Below are positions 52,439 through 62,198 of a stretch of DNA of 64,000 nucleotides, piece after piece. Position numbers and translations under genes: made by a program. Origin of the DNA: an uncultured Ectothiorhodospiraceae bacterium (lineage in GTDB: Bacteria; Pseudomonadota; Gammaproteobacteria; Nitrococcales; Nitrococcaceae); contig CAJXSH010000007.1 in the NCBI GenBank assembly GCA_913061005.1, positions 1 to 64,000 on the forward strand, written 5' to 3'. How positions within the stretch are numbered: the stretch's first letter is position 1; each line of letters begins with the position of its first letter. Below the pieces are notes generated by a model, which made no database searches, was not told the origin of the DNA, and saw only the letters and a list, made by a program, of their open reading frames with translations.

Positions 52439-53793
52439 GGGGCATTGTCCTGTGTCTGTCGGGTCAATCCCTCGATGAGTCGCTCATGGATCCCACCGAA
52501 GGCCCCGTTACTCATGACCGCGATGGTATCGCCGGGTCGGCTGTCCTGCATGATGCCCGCCACCAGCGCATCCAGTCCGTCGGCCACGCGGGCGCGGGGG
52601 CCAAGATCGGCCACCGCGGCCCGGACATCCCAGTCAAGGGACGGGTCGGCCAGCAGATGGATCCGGTCGGCTTTCTGCAGCGAGCCACTCAGGCGATCGG
52701 CATGGACGCCTTCGCGCATGGTGTTCGACCGCGGCTCGACCACCGCCACCAGCCGCCGATCGGGTGCCGCGGTCTGCAGGGCCTCGAGGGTGGCGGCGAT
52801 GGCGGTGGGGTGGTGGGCAAAATCATCCACCACCCGGATGTCGTTGACCTCGCCGCGCAGTTCAAGACGCCGCGCCACGCCCCGAAAGTCGGCCAGCGCT
52901 TCGGTCGCGTTTTCGATGGCAACGCCCACGTGGCGGGCCGCCAGGGTGGCCGCGGCGGCATTCATGGCGTTGTGGGCGCCTGGCTGTGGCAGGGGCAGGG
53001 GGTATTGCCCCAACTGCCACGCCCCGGCCGTGCCGTCCAGGCGCCAGGGGTGGTCGGGATGCCGGCCAAACACCACCCGGTCGGTCCAGCAGCCGGTGGC
53101 CAGCACCCGCTCGAGGGCGGGCTCATCGCCGTTGACCACCAGGCTGCCGTTGCCGGGGACGGTGCGGATCAGATGATGGAATTGCCGTTCGATCGCCGCA
53201 AGATCGGGGTAGATGTCGGCATGATCGAACTCAAGATTGTTCAGCACCAGGGTCCGGGGGCGGAAGTGGACGAACTTGGCGCGTTTATCGAAAAAGGCGG
53301 TGTCGTACTCATCGGCTTCGATGACAAAAAACGGCGCCTGACCAAGCCGCGCCGGGACGTCAAAGTTGGCCGGCCGGCCGCCGATCAAAAACCCCGGTGC
53401 CAGGCCGGCGGACTCCAGCATCCAGGCAAGCATCGCCGCGGTGGTGGTCTTGCCATGGGTGCCGGCCACCGCGATCACCCAGCGGTCGTGGAGGATGTGG
53501 CGGGCCAGCCAGGCCGGGCCCGAGGTGTAGTCGCGGCGCATCGCCAGAATGGCCTCCACCGCCGGGTTGCCGCGGCCAAGGGCGTTGCCGATGACCACCT
53601 CATCGGCGGCCTCGGCACTGGGCGATGGCGCATAACCGGTCTCGACGTCGATACCGGCGCGGGCAAGCACTTCGCTCATGGGCGGGTAGAGCGGCTGATC
53701 CTGACCGGTCACCCGGTAGCCGGCCTCTCGGGCGATCAGCGCCAGCCCGGCCATGAACGTCCCGCCGATGCCCAGGATATGGACGTGGCTCAT
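52435..53793 (-). CDS. mpl: UDP-MurNAc:tripeptide ligase (Mpl), murein recycling
   Basis: A 452-residue Mur ligase that joins recovered L-Ala-D-Glu-mDap tripeptide to UDP-MurNAc. The N terminus HILGIGGTFMAGLALIAREAG is typical of Mpl, the ATP loop GTHGKTTT is at 111-118, and EADEYDTAFFDKRAKF and FAHHPTA follow. The ATG at 53793 overlaps the stop of the upstream membrane gene; an open frame continues far upstream but only inside that gene. It forms a unit with ubiX. Confidence 0.97.
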   Translation of the reverse strand: MSHVHILGIGGTFMAGLALIAREAGYRVTGQDQPLYPPMSEVLARAGIDVETGYAPSPSAEAADEVVIGNALGRGNPAVEAILAMRRDYTSGPAWLARHILHDRWVIAVAGTHGKTTTAAMLAWMLESAGLAPGFLIGGRPANFDVPARLGQAPFFVIEADEYDTAFFDKRAKFVHFRPRTLVLNNLEFDHADIYPDLAAIERQFHHLIRTVPGNGSLVVNGDEPALERVLATGCWTDRVVFGRHPDHPWRLDGTAGAWQLGQYPLPLPQPGAHNAMNAAAATLAARHVGVAIENATEALADFRGVARRLELRGEVNDIRVVDDFAHHPTAIAATLEALQTAAPDRRLVAVVEPRSNTMREGVHADRLSGSLQKADRIHLLADPSLDWDVRAAVADLGPRARVADGLDALVAGIMQDSRPGDTIAVMSNGAFGGIHERLIEGLTRQTQDNAP

Positions 53794-54302
53794 GCGCCGG
53801 TCAGCCCGCGAACAAAGACACTGGCGCCAAACAGATAGACCAGCGCCAGGCCGACGGCAAAGCCCGTGGTCATGGACAATGCCGCGCGCAGGATGCGGCT
53901 GACCACGGCGATATTCCACAAAAGCAGCGCCAGGAAAAGCCCCGCGGCCAGGCCGTTGGTCTCGTTGGGCTGGCCAAGCCCCAGCAGCACCGGCAGGGCC
54001 ACCGCCGAGATGATCGCATCGGTGCCGAAAACCGCGGTGGCGGTCTGGGTGAAACGCGCTGGCACGCCCCGCAGCCACAGGGCAACGGCAAGGAACGCCG
54101 CGTTGTAGGCGATCAACAGCAGGATCTGCACCAGCGGGTCCACCTCGGGGGTGTAGCGCTGGATGACCGGGTAGTTGATGGCCGCGGTGGCAGCGATGGT
54201 CCCACCCAGCAGGGCATTCGAGCAGGGCAACTCGTCGGGTCCGGCGCGGAGCAGGGCGATGCCCAGCAGGCGCTGCAGTGACGATGCGGATGTCTCGGCC
54301 AT
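53790..54302 (-). CDS. Uncharacterised multi-TM membrane protein upstream of mpl
   Basis: About 170 residues with four or five TM helices and no recognised catalytic motif; it may belong to the Yip1-like group by size and pattern, but I cannot confirm it. AGGAA precedes the ATG at 54302; twenty earlier codons are rejected. It overlaps mpl (ATGA) and is divergent from cfa. Gene order suggests an envelope role. Confidence 0.75.
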   Translation of the reverse strand: MAETSASSLQRLLGIALLRAGPDELPCSNALLGGTIAATAAINYPVIQRYTPEVDPLVQILLLIAYNAAFLAVALWLRGVPARFTQTATAVFGTDAIISAVALPVLLGLGQPNETNGLAAGLFLALLLWNIAVVSRILRAALSMTTGFAVGLALVYLFGASVFVRGLTGA

Positions 54303-54403
54303 GGTTTCCTGCGCTCTTGCGGGCGGGGTTGAACCCGCCGGCGGTGTTGCGGTTGTATGCATGGTAACGGTTCACCGCGCCGCCGTCGCCACGGAGGTCA
54401 GGG

Positions 54404-55591
54404 ATGCTGGACAAAGTCCTCGAAGAAGGGGTTCGTCACGGCTCGCTTGATTTTAGGGCTGCCGATGGCCGCCGCGGTCGTTATGGCGATGGCGAGCCGG
54501 TGGCCGAGGTGACACTGCATGACCCCGCCATCGAGCGGCGGCTTGTGGCCGACCCGGATTTCATGCTCGGCCAGACCTACATGGAAGGGGCCTGGAGCAC
54601 GCCGGATCTGCGCACACTGCTGGATGTGTTGATGGGCAACTTCGCCCGACAGGCGCCGGGGCAGGGCCAGCGGGTGTTGCAGCCCGTTCTTCGCTTGTTG
54701 CAGCAGTGGAACCGACGGGCGGCCAGCCGGCGCAATGTCGCGCATCACTACGATCTTGATGAGTCGCTTTTCAGGCGGTTTCTCGACCGCGATCTGCAGT
54801 ACTCCTGCGCCTATTGGGACGACGGGGTGGAAGACCTCGAGGCCGCCCAGGCGGCCAAGCGGGCGCTCATCCGCCGCAAGCTCTGCCTCGCGCCCGAAAA
54901 GACCGTGCTGGATATCGGCTGCGGCTGGGGCGGGCTCGCCATCGAGCTGGCGGAACAGGCCGGTGCCCGGGTGGTGGGGTTGACCCTGTCCCGGGAGCAG
55001 GCCCGGGTGGCCCGGCAACGGGTGGCCGATCGGGGGCTCGACGACCGGGTGGAGATCCGCATGCAGGATTACCGCGATGTGCCCGAGCGGTTTGACCGCA
55101 TCGTCAGTGTGGGCATGTTCGAGCATGTCGGGGCGCGTTACTACGACACCTACTTCAACGCCGTCCACCGTCACCTGACCGCCGATGGCATCGCCCTTGT
55201 CCACACCATCGGCCGGACCGGCCGGCCGGGGGTGACCAACCCCTGGATTCGTCGTTACATCTTCCCCGGCGGCTACATACCGGCGCTCTCCGAGGTGGCC
55301 TCGGCGGTGGAGCGCCAGCAACTGCTCTGCAGCGACCTTGAAGTGCTGCGCATGCATTATGCCTACACCCTGGCGGCGTGGTTCGCCCGGTTCCAGGCGG
55401 TCCGTGATGCGGTCTGCCGCGAGAAGGGCGAGCGCTTCTGCCGAATGTGGGAGTTCTATCTGGCGGCCAGCGAGATGGCCTTCCGCCACCGCGGGCTGGT
55501 GGTCTTTCACTTCCAGCTCGCGCGGGATCAGCATGCCGTGCCCCGGACCCGGGATTATCTCTGGCAGCAAGGCCAACCGGTCAGTTGTTAG
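54404..55591 (+). CDS. cfa: Cyclopropane-fatty-acyl-phospholipid synthase
   Basis: A 395-residue enzyme that methylenates unsaturated acyl chains of membrane lipids with S-adenosylmethionine. The N-terminal lipid-binding part (about 1-110) is followed by HHYDLDESLFRRFL, the SAM loop VLDIGCGWGGLA and the active-site stretch VGMFEHVG. GGAGG precedes the ATG. Cyclopropane lipids are often raised in stationary phase or salt. It is transcribed away from the mpl unit. Confidence 0.96.
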   Translation: MLDKVLEEGVRHGSLDFRAADGRRGRYGDGEPVAEVTLHDPAIERRLVADPDFMLGQTYMEGAWSTPDLRTLLDVLMGNFARQAPGQGQRVLQPVLRLLQQWNRRAASRRNVAHHYDLDESLFRRFLDRDLQYSCAYWDDGVEDLEAAQAAKRALIRRKLCLAPEKTVLDIGCGWGGLAIELAEQAGARVVGLTLSREQARVARQRVADRGLDDRVEIRMQDYRDVPERFDRIVSVGMFEHVGARYYDTYFNAVHRHLTADGIALVHTIGRTGRPGVTNPWIRRYIFPGGYIPALSEVASAVERQQLLCSDLEVLRMHYAYTLAAWFARFQAVRDAVCREKGERFCRMWEFYLAASEMAFRHRGLVVFHFQLARDQHAVPRTRDYLWQQGQPVSC

Positions 55592-55623
55592 AATCGGCCC
55601 CGGATTGCAGGGGAGAGACATTC

Positions 55624-56883
55624 ATGACCGCCAGAAACGCTTTTTATGCCCAGTCCGGGGGGGTGACCGCCGTGATCAACGCCACCGCCTGCGGGGTGAT
55701 CGAGACCGCCCGCGCCCACCCCGAGCGGATTGGCACCGTCTACGCCGGCCGCCACGGCATATTGGGGGCGTTGCACGAGGCGCTCATCGACACCGCCGGC
55801 GAGTCGGCCGAGACCATCGCCGCGCTGCGCCACACCCCGGCGGGTGCATTTGGCTCGGCGCGCTACAAACTCAAGGGGCTGGAGGAAAACCGCGCCGAGT
55901 ACGAGCGGCTGATCGACGTCTTCCGGGCCCACGACATTGGTTATTTCTTCTACAACGGCGGTGGTGATTCGCAGGACACCGCCCACAAGGTCTCGCAGCT
56001 CGGCGAGGCCATGGGCTATCCGATCCAGTGCATTGGCGTGCCCAAGACCGTCGACAACGACCTGCCGGTCACCGATACCTGCCCGGGATTCGGCTCGGTG
56101 GCCAAATACATTGCCGTGGCGACCCGCGAGGCGGGGCTGGATGTGGCCTCCATGGCCGAGACCTCGACCAAGGTGTTCATCCTCGAGACCATGGGGCGGC
56201 ACGCCGGCTGGATTGCCGCGGCCTCGGCCCTGGCGCGGGAGGGCGAGGGCGATCCGCCCCATGTCATCCTGCTGCCCGAGGTGCCGCTGGATGAGCAGCG
56301 TTTCCTCGATCGGGTCCGCGAGAGTGTCGAGCGGTTCGGCTACTGCGTGGTGGTGGTCTCGGAGGGGGTGAAAACCGCCGACGGCCAGTTCCTGGCCGAC
56401 CAGGGCACGCGGGATGCCTTCGGCCACGTCCAGCTGGGGGGCGTGGCGCCCACGGTGGCGGCCATGGTCAAAAACCATCTCGGCTACAAATACCACTACG
56501 CCATCGCCGATTATCTGCAACGCGCGGCGCGGCACATCGCCTCGGCCACCGACGTGGAACAGGCCTATGCCCTGGGCAAGGCGGCCGTGGAGCTGGCAAT
56601 CGCCGGCGAGGATGCGGTCATGCCCACGATCGTGCGCGAATCCGACAGTCCCTATCGCTGGCACATCGGCCGGGTGCCGCTGGCCGAGGTGGCCAACGTC
56701 GAGGCCAGGATGCCGGCGGAATACATCGATGAAAGCGGCCTTTTCGTCACCGAATCCTGCCTGCGCTATCTGCGCCCGCTGATTGCCGGTGAAGACTATC
56801 CGCCCTACCGCAACGGCCTGCCCGACTATGCCCGTCTGGCCGGCCGGATGGTCGAAAAACGCCTGCCGGCATTCGGTGCCTGA
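55624..56883 (+). CDS. pfp: Pyrophosphate-dependent 6-phosphofructokinase
   Basis: A 419-residue phosphofructokinase. The phosphoryl-donor site reads GGGDS (112-116), with Asp115 where ATP enzymes have Gly, and PKTVDND (140-146), with Lys141 where they have Gly; both substitutions mark PPi use. ETMGRHAGW and SEGV follow the family. GGGGAGAG precedes the ATG at 55624; an open frame from 55447 lies within cfa. It acts reversibly in glycolysis and gluconeogenesis. The stop lies within the promoter of the pyrophosphatase gene. Confidence 0.94.
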   Translation: MTARNAFYAQSGGVTAVINATACGVIETARAHPERIGTVYAGRHGILGALHEALIDTAGESAETIAALRHTPAGAFGSARYKLKGLEENRAEYERLIDVFRAHDIGYFFYNGGGDSQDTAHKVSQLGEAMGYPIQCIGVPKTVDNDLPVTDTCPGFGSVAKYIAVATREAGLDVASMAETSTKVFILETMGRHAGWIAAASALAREGEGDPPHVILLPEVPLDEQRFLDRVRESVERFGYCVVVVSEGVKTADGQFLADQGTRDAFGHVQLGGVAPTVAAMVKNHLGYKYHYAIADYLQRAARHIASATDVEQAYALGKAAVELAIAGEDAVMPTIVRESDSPYRWHIGRVPLAEVANVEARMPAEYIDESGLFVTESCLRYLRPLIAGEDYPPYRNGLPDYARLAGRMVEKRLPAFGA

Positions 56884-56908
56884 CCCGGGGGCGGGGGCTG
56901 CGTATAAT
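56880..56908 (+). promoter_or_regulatory. ppa promoter
   Basis: CTGACC (56880-56885) and a perfect TATAAT (56903-56908) are 17 bases apart. The -35 overlaps the pfp stop codon. A small palindrome GGTTC-AC-GAACC (56915-56926) lies at the expected transcript start, about 45 bases before the ppa ATG. Confidence 0.7.
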
Positions 56909-56958
56909 CACGCCGGTTCACGAACCAAGCCTGCATCCAGCAACGAGGAGAGCGAAGC

Positions 56959-57486
56959 ATGGCCTTTGAGGGAATCACCGCCGGCAAGGATCTGCCGGAA
57001 GACATCAACATCATCATCGAGATCCCGGCCAACGCCGATCCGATCAAGTACGAAGTGGACAAGGACTCGGGCGCCGTGATGGTGGACCGGTTCATGGGCA
57101 CGGCCATGCACTACCCGGCCAACTACGGCTACATCCCGGACACCCTCTGCGGCGATGGGGATCCGCTCGATGCGTTGGTGGTCACCCCCTTTCCGCTGGC
57201 GGTAGGCTCGGTGATCCGCTGTCGTCCGGTGGGGGTGCTGGAGATGTCCGACGAAAGCGGCGAGGATGCCAAGCTGCTTTGCGTGCCGATCAGCAAACTC
57301 ACCCCCATCTACGATCATGTCCAGGCCCCCGAGGACCTGCCGTCGCTGCTGCTCGAGCAGATCAGTCATTTCTTCGAGCACTACAAGGATCTCGAGCCCG
57401 GCAAGTGGGTGAAGGTCAACGGCTGGAAGGGGCATGACGCGGCGGTCGCCGAGATCGAGGATTCGGTCAAGCGGTTCAACGGGTAA
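56959..57486 (+). CDS. ppa: Soluble inorganic pyrophosphatase (family I)
   Basis: A 175-residue hexameric enzyme that hydrolyses pyrophosphate. Metal and substrate residues are in [28 protein letters not shown] and [18 protein letters not shown] precedes the ATG. It has its own promoter after the PPi-dependent phosphofructokinase, so two users of pyrophosphate stand side by side. Confidence 0.97.
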   Translation: MAFEGITAGKDLPEDINIIIEIPANADPIKYEVDKDSGAVMVDRFMGTAMHYPANYGYIPDTLCGDGDPLDALVVTPFPLAVGSVIRCRPVGVLEMSDESGEDAKLLCVPISKLTPIYDHVQAPEDLPSLLLEQISHFFEHYKDLEPGKWVKVNGWKGHDAAVAEIEDSVKRFNG

Positions 57487-57490
57487 CCGC

Positions 57491-58060
57491 GTGGTCAAGC
57501 TCACCAAAATCTATACCCGAACCGGGGATGCCGGTCACACGGCGCTGGGCGACGGCAGCCGTGTGGCCAAAACCGATCTGCGGGTCAATGCCTACGGCAC
57601 GGTGGATGAGTTGAACGCCCTGCTCGGGATCTGCCGGCTGCACGCCGGCGGTGATCTGGACGCGGCGTTGATGCGCATCCAGAACGATCTTTTTGACGTG
57701 GGGGCCGATCTTTGTACCCCCGAGCAGGAGGATCCGCCCTTCGAGCCGCTGCGGGTGACCGAGCCCCAGGTGGAATGGCTGGAGGCCGAGATCGATCGCA
57801 TCAACGCCGGCCTCGAGACGCTGCGCTCGTTTGTCCTGCCGGCCGGCAGCCCGGCGGCGGCGCACCTGCATCATGCCCGCACCGTGGCGCGTCGGGCCGA
57901 GCGGGATTCGGCCGCGCTGGCCACCGCCGCGCCCATCAACGAGACGGTGCTTCGCTATCTCAACCGACTCTCGGATTATCTGTTTGTCCTCGCCCGCGAG
58001 GCCAACCGCGAAGCCGGCGGTGATGTCCTCTGGCAGCCCGGCGAACATCGCGGGCCGTGA
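57491..58060 (+). CDS. Cob(I)alamin adenosyltransferase (PduO type)
   Basis: A 189-residue trimeric enzyme that adenosylates cob(I)alamin with ATP. The ATP loop is KIYTRTGDAGHTALGDGSRV, then AYGTVDELN, and the C-terminal RRAERDSAAL and LNRLSDYLFVLAR helices. It starts at GTG four bases after the ppa stop. The window has no B12-dependent enzyme and no cobalamin riboswitch. The stop overlaps prmA (GTGA). Confidence 0.95.
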   Translation: MVKLTKIYTRTGDAGHTALGDGSRVAKTDLRVNAYGTVDELNALLGICRLHAGGDLDAALMRIQNDLFDVGADLCTPEQEDPPFEPLRVTEPQVEWLEAEIDRINAGLETLRSFVLPAGSPAAAHLHHARTVARRAERDSAALATAAPINETVLRYLNRLSDYLFVLAREANREAGGDVLWQPGEHRGP

Positions 58061-58938
58061 GTGACTGGCAGCTGAGCTTTCCACTGCCGGCGGCCGATGC
58101 TGACCGGGCCGAGACGGTGCTCGAAGCCCATGGCGCGACGGCGATCAGCCTTTGTGAGGCGGCCGGGGCGACGGCGGTGCTCGAACCGGCCCCGGGCGAG
58201 ACCCGTCTGTGGGATGCCATGCGGGCCGAGGCGCTGTTCGGCGCGGACGTCGACCGGGCGGCGGTGACTGATGCCATCGCCCGGGTCCTCGATCTGCCGC
58301 CGACCGAGCTCAAGTGGGCACCCATCGAAGCGCGCGACTGGGAACGGGTCTGGCTGGATGACTTCAAGCCGCTGGATTTTGGCCATGGCCTCTGGGTGGT
58401 GCCCCACGGCATGACACCGCCGGCGTCGGCGACCATCCCCGTCCGGCTGGATCCGGGGCTGGCCTTTGGCACCGGCACCCACCCCACCACGGCGCTCTGC
58501 CTCGAGGCGCTGGCGGCGGCACCGCCTGTGGGGCAAACGCTGATCGACTATGGCTGCGGATCCGGCATCCTGGCCGTCGCCGCCCTCAAGCTGGGCGCCC
58601 GCCGGGTCATTGCCATTGATAACGATCCCCAGGCGCTGACCGCCACCCGGGACAATGCCCGGGCCAACCAGGTGGCCGAGGCCATCGAGACCGGTCTGCC
58701 GGGCCATGATCTGCCGGTGGCCGACGCGGTGGTGGCCAATATCCTGGCCGGTATCCTCAAAGAGCTGGCGCCGGTTTTGACCGATGCACTGGCGCCCGGC
58801 GGGCGTTTGCTCATGAGCGGGGTCCTTGCCGATCAGGCCGAGGCCGTACGCCGGGCCTACACCCCGGCCATTGATTTTGTCGATGACACCCGGCGCGACG
58901 GTTGGATCTGTCTGCGTGGACACCGGCGGTTGTCTTGA
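58057..58938 (+). CDS. prmA: Ribosomal protein L11 methyltransferase
   Basis: A 293-residue enzyme that trimethylates ribosomal protein L11. The N-terminal substrate-binding domain (about 1-90) has WERVWLDDFKPLDFG; the SAM domain has FGTGTHPTT, LIDYGCGSGILAVAALKLGA and VANILAG. Start is GTG. In gammaproteobacteria prmA commonly precedes dusB and fis; here dusB is absent between them. Confidence 0.97.
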   Translation: MSDWQLSFPLPAADADRAETVLEAHGATAISLCEAAGATAVLEPAPGETRLWDAMRAEALFGADVDRAAVTDAIARVLDLPPTELKWAPIEARDWERVWLDDFKPLDFGHGLWVVPHGMTPPASATIPVRLDPGLAFGTGTHPTTALCLEALAAAPPVGQTLIDYGCGSGILAVAALKLGARRVIAIDNDPQALTATRDNARANQVAEAIETGLPGHDLPVADAVVANILAGILKELAPVLTDALAPGGRLLMSGVLADQAEAVRRAYTPAIDFVDDTRRDGWICLRGHRRLS

Positions 58939-58947
58939 CCCATGCGC

Positions 58948-58976
58948 TTTAACGCAGCGGGGGTTGTGGTTATGAT
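58948..58976 (+). promoter_or_regulatory. Candidate fis-purH-purD promoter
   Basis: TTTAAC (58948-58953) and TATGAT (58971-58976) are 17 bases apart in the 65-base gap between prmA and fis. The predicted transcript would start about 20 bases before the fis ATG. Confidence 0.45.
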
Positions 58977-59003
58977 CCCGGCTTCGCGCGAGGAATGAAC
59001 GCC

Positions 59004-59267
59004 ATGTCGGACCAATCACCCAAACATAGTGCCGATGTCGGCCCCATCCGGGCCTGCGTTCGTGACACCCTGAGTGATTATTTTGAAAAGCTGGATGGCC
59101 ACCACTGCCGCGATCTCCACCGCATGGTCATCGAAGAGGCCGAGCGGCCCCTGCTCGAGGTGGTCATGCAGATCTGCGAGGGCAACCAGACCCGTGCCGC
59201 CGAGACCCTGGGGATCAATCGCGGGACCTTGCGCAAGAAGCTGCGGCACTACAATCTCGAAGACTAA
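59004..59267 (+). CDS. fis: DNA-binding protein Fis
   Basis: A nucleoid protein of about 87 residues. The C-terminal helix-turn-helix is [20 protein letters not shown], with the preceding dimer helices around [18 protein letters not shown] lies eight bases before the ATG at 59004; the ATG at 58995 sits on the ribosome binding site. It is followed by purH 26 bases later. Fis activates growth-rate genes, and its place before purine genes is usual in this group. Confidence 0.95.
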   Translation: MSDQSPKHSADVGPIRACVRDTLSDYFEKLDGHHCRDLHRMVIEEAERPLLEVVMQICEGNQTRAAETLGINRGTLRKKLRHYNLED

Positions 59268-59293
59268 CGCGGGTCATGCCCCGGGGAGTCCCC

Positions 59294-60871
59294 ATGACGA
59301 CTGTCGATCGCCCGATACCGGTGCGCCGGGCGCTTTTGAGCGTCTCGGACAAGACCGATATCGAAACCCTGGCCCGGGCGCTGAATGACGCCGGCGCCGA
59401 AATCCTCTCCACCGGGGGCACCGCCCGGCTTTTGACCGAGGCGGGCATTCCGGTCACCGAGGTGGGCGATTACACCGGGTTTCCCGAGATCATGGCCGGC
59501 CGGGTCAAGACCCTCCACCCCCGGGTGCACGGCGGGCTGCTGGGCCGTCGCGGCGAGGACGAGGCGGTCATGGCCGAGCAGGACATCCCGCCCATCGATC
59601 TGCTGGTGGTCAACCTCTACCCCTTCGAGGCGGTGACCGCCGACCCGGACTGCAGTCTGGCCACGGCGATCGAGCATATCGACATCGGCGGCCCGGCGAT
59701 GTTGCGGGCGGCGGCCAAGAACCACGCCGGTGTCGGGGTGGTGACCGATCCGTCACAGTACTCGGACGTGATCGACGCCCTGGGCGGTGACGGGCTCAGT
59801 GCTGCACTGCGTTATGAGCTGGCGGTGGCGGCGTTCAACCATGTCGCCCGCTATGACGCGGCGATCAGCAATTATCTCTCGGCCCGATCGGCCGATGGTG
59901 AGCGCGCTGACTTTCCCGCCCAGCTCAACGCCCACTGGCAGCGGATCGATACCCTGCGCTATGGCGAAAACCCCCATCAGCAAGCGGCCTTCTACCAAGA
60001 GGCGGCCGCGCCGGCCGGCAGCTTTGCCAGCTACCGGCAATGTCAGGGCAAGGCGCTTTCCTACAACAACCTCGCCGACGCCGATGCCGCCTGGGCCTGT
60101 GCCGCGGCCTTCGAGGCCCCGGCCTGTGTCATCGTCAAACATGCCAACCCCTGCGGGGTGGCGGTGGCGGACAGCCTCGAGCAGGCCTACCAGGCCGCCT
60201 TCGCCACCGATCCCACCTCGGCGTTTGGCGGGATCATCGCGTTCAACCGGCCGCTGGATGCGGCCACCGCCGAGGCCATTATCGCCCGGCAGTTTGTCGA
60301 GGTGATCCTGGCCCCGGCGGTGGCCGACGAGGCGCTCGCCATTACCGGCCGCAAGCAGAATCTGCGGGTGCTCGAAATCCCCCACGGCCCATCGACGCCC
60401 GGGGGCTGGCGGTTGCAGCCCATCGGCGGCGGGGTGTTGGTACAGTCCCAGGATGCCGCACTCTACGGCGACGATGCGTCCCTGCGCTGTGTCACCGAGG
60501 CCGCCATCGACGACTCGCTTCGGGCGGATCTGGATTTTGTCTGGCGGGTGGCCAAGCATGTGAAATCCAACGCCATCGTCTATGGTCGTGAGGGTCGGAC
60601 GCTGGGGATCGGGGCGGGGCAGATGTCGCGGGTGGACAGCGCCCGCATCGGCGTGCGCAAAGCCACCGATGCCGGTCTCTCGCTGGCCGGGGCGGTGCTT
60701 GCCTCGGATGCCTTTTTTCCGTTTCGGGATGGGGTCGATCAGGCCGCCGAGGCCGGGGTCCGGGCCATTGTGCAGCCGGGCGGCTCCATGCGGGATGACG
60801 AGGTGATTGCCGCGGCCAACGAGCATGGCATCGCCATGGCGTTCACCGGCATGCGGCATTTTCGCCACTGA
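59294..60871 (+). CDS. purH: Bifunctional AICAR transformylase/IMP cyclohydrolase
   Basis: A 525-residue enzyme for the last two steps of IMP synthesis. The N-terminal cyclohydrolase part has [20 protein letters not shown] and [11 protein letters not shown]. The C-terminal transformylase part has [21 protein letters not shown] (catalytic Lys-His) and [14 protein letters not shown] precedes the ATG at 59294. purD follows 28 bases later. Confidence 0.97.
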   Translation: MTTVDRPIPVRRALLSVSDKTDIETLARALNDAGAEILSTGGTARLLTEAGIPVTEVGDYTGFPEIMAGRVKTLHPRVHGGLLGRRGEDEAVMAEQDIPPIDLLVVNLYPFEAVTADPDCSLATAIEHIDIGGPAMLRAAAKNHAGVGVVTDPSQYSDVIDALGGDGLSAALRYELAVAAFNHVARYDAAISNYLSARSADGERADFPAQLNAHWQRIDTLRYGENPHQQAAFYQEAAAPAGSFASYRQCQGKALSYNNLADADAAWACAAAFEAPACVIVKHANPCGVAVADSLEQAYQAAFATDPTSAFGGIIAFNRPLDAATAEAIIARQFVEVILAPAVADEALAITGRKQNLRVLEIPHGPSTPGGWRLQPIGGGVLVQSQDAALYGDDASLRCVTEAAIDDSLRADLDFVWRVAKHVKSNAIVYGREGRTLGIGAGQMSRVDSARIGVRKATDAGLSLAGAVLASDAFFPFRDGVDQAAEAGVRAIVQPGGSMRDDEVIAAANEHGIAMAFTGMRHFRH

Positions 60872-60899
60872 TCAACGGTCCACGGAACCGGGAGGGGAG

Positions 60900-62198
60900 A
60901 TGGATATTCTGGTGATCGGCAACGGTGGGCGCGAGCATGCGCTTGCCTGGCGGCTGGCCCGCTCGCCGCGGGTCAACCATGTGCATGTGGCCCCGGGCAA
61001 TGCAGGCACGGCCCTCGAGCCGGGGGTGAGCAATGTCAATGTGGGTGTCGAGGATATCGACGGGCTGCGCGCCGTTGCCCAGCGTCTGGAGGTGGCCATG
61101 ACCGTGGTCGGCCCCGAGGCACCCCTGGCCGCCGGGGTGGTGGATGCCTTTGCCGCCGCCGGCCTGCCCTGCCTGGGGCCCGGCCGGGCCGGCGCCGAGC
61201 TGGAGTCGTCCAAGGCCTTCGCCAAAGATTTCTTTGCCCGTCACCACATCCCCAGCGCCGCCTACCAGACCTTTGATGATCTGGACGAGGCGCGGGCCTA
61301 TATCGAGGCGCGCGGTGCGCCGCTGGTGGTCAAGGCCGACGGTCTGGCCGCGGGCAAGGGGGTCACCGTGGCGCGCACCCTGGATGAGGCGCTCCTCGCC
61401 GCCGAGGAGATGCTCTCGGGCGCCTTCGGCGCGGCCAGCGAGCGCATCGTGGTCGAGGATTACCTCGAAGGCGAGGAGGCGAGTTTCATCGCCCTGGTGG
61501 ATGGCGAGACGGTGCTGCCGCTTGCCACCTCGCAGGATCACAAGGCCCGGGACGCCGGCGACCAGGGGCCCAACACCGGCGGCATGGGCGCGTATTCGCC
61601 GGCCCCGGTGATCGACGATGCCGTCCACGCGCGGGTGATGGACGAGGTGATTTACCCCACCGTCCGGGGCCTGGTGGCCGAGGGACGTGGCTATCAGGGG
61701 TTTCTGTATGCCGGGCTGATGATCGATGCCGACGGGGCGCCCCGGGTGCTCGAGTTCAACGTCCGGCTCGGCGACCCCGAGACCCAGCCCATTGTCATGC
61801 GCCTTGCCAGCGACCCGGTGGCGCTTTTCGAGGCCGCCCTGCAGGGCCGGCTCGCCGAGCAGTCGGTGGCATGGGATCCGCGGCCGTGCCTGGGGGTGGT
61901 GATGGCGGCAGCCGGCTATCCCGGGGTCTATGACAAAGGCGCGGTCATCCACGGCCTGCCCGATGCGGCGATCCCCGATCGCAAGGTCTTTCATGCCGGC
62001 ACCGCCCAGAACGCCGAGGGCCAGGTGGTGACCGCCGGCGGTCGGGTGCTCTGCGCCTGTGCGTTGGGTGAGGATATCGTCGCCGCCCAGCAGGCGGCCT
62101 ACGACCTGGCCGGGCAGATCCACTGGGAGGGCGCTTTCGTGCGCACCGACATCGGCCATCGGGCGGTGACCGCCGCCCTTAAAGGAGGCTCGTCATGA
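60900..62198 (+). CDS. purD: Phosphoribosylamine-glycine ligase
   Basis: A 432-residue ATP-grasp enzyme making glycinamide ribonucleotide in purine synthesis. Motifs are [13 protein letters not shown] at the N terminus, [29 protein letters not shown] and the metal-binding [23 protein letters not shown] lies directly before the ATG at 60900; 31 earlier codons overlap purH. The stop overlaps the MAPEG start (ATGA). Confidence 0.97.
   Translation: MDILVIGNGGREHALAWRLARSPRVNHVHVAPGNAGTALEPGVSNVNVGVEDIDGLRAVAQRLEVAMTVVGPEAPLAAGVVDAFAAAGLPCLGPGRAGAELESSKAFAKDFFARHHIPSAAYQTFDDLDEARAYIEARGAPLVVKADGLAAGKGVTVARTLDEALLAAEEMLSGAFGAASERIVVEDYLEGEEASFIALVDGETVLPLATSQDHKARDAGDQGPNTGGMGAYSPAPVIDDAVHARVMDEVIYPTVRGLVAEGRGYQGFLYAGLMIDADGAPRVLEFNVRLGDPETQPIVMRLASDPVALFEAALQGRLAEQSVAWDPRPCLGVVMAAAGYPGVYDKGAVIHGLPDAAIPDRKVFHAGTAQNAEGQVVTAGGRVLCACALGEDIVAAQQAAYDLAGQIHWEGAFVRTDIGHRAVTAALKGGSS

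Noticed and set aside
53794-54414. N-terminal extension of mpl to 54414
   Set aside because: The open frame continues through a separate membrane protein gene, and Mpl homology begins exactly at the ATG at 53793.
57487-57491. Possible cobalamin riboswitch ahead of the adenosyltransferase
   Set aside because: Only four bases separate it from ppa, so there is no room for a riboswitch.
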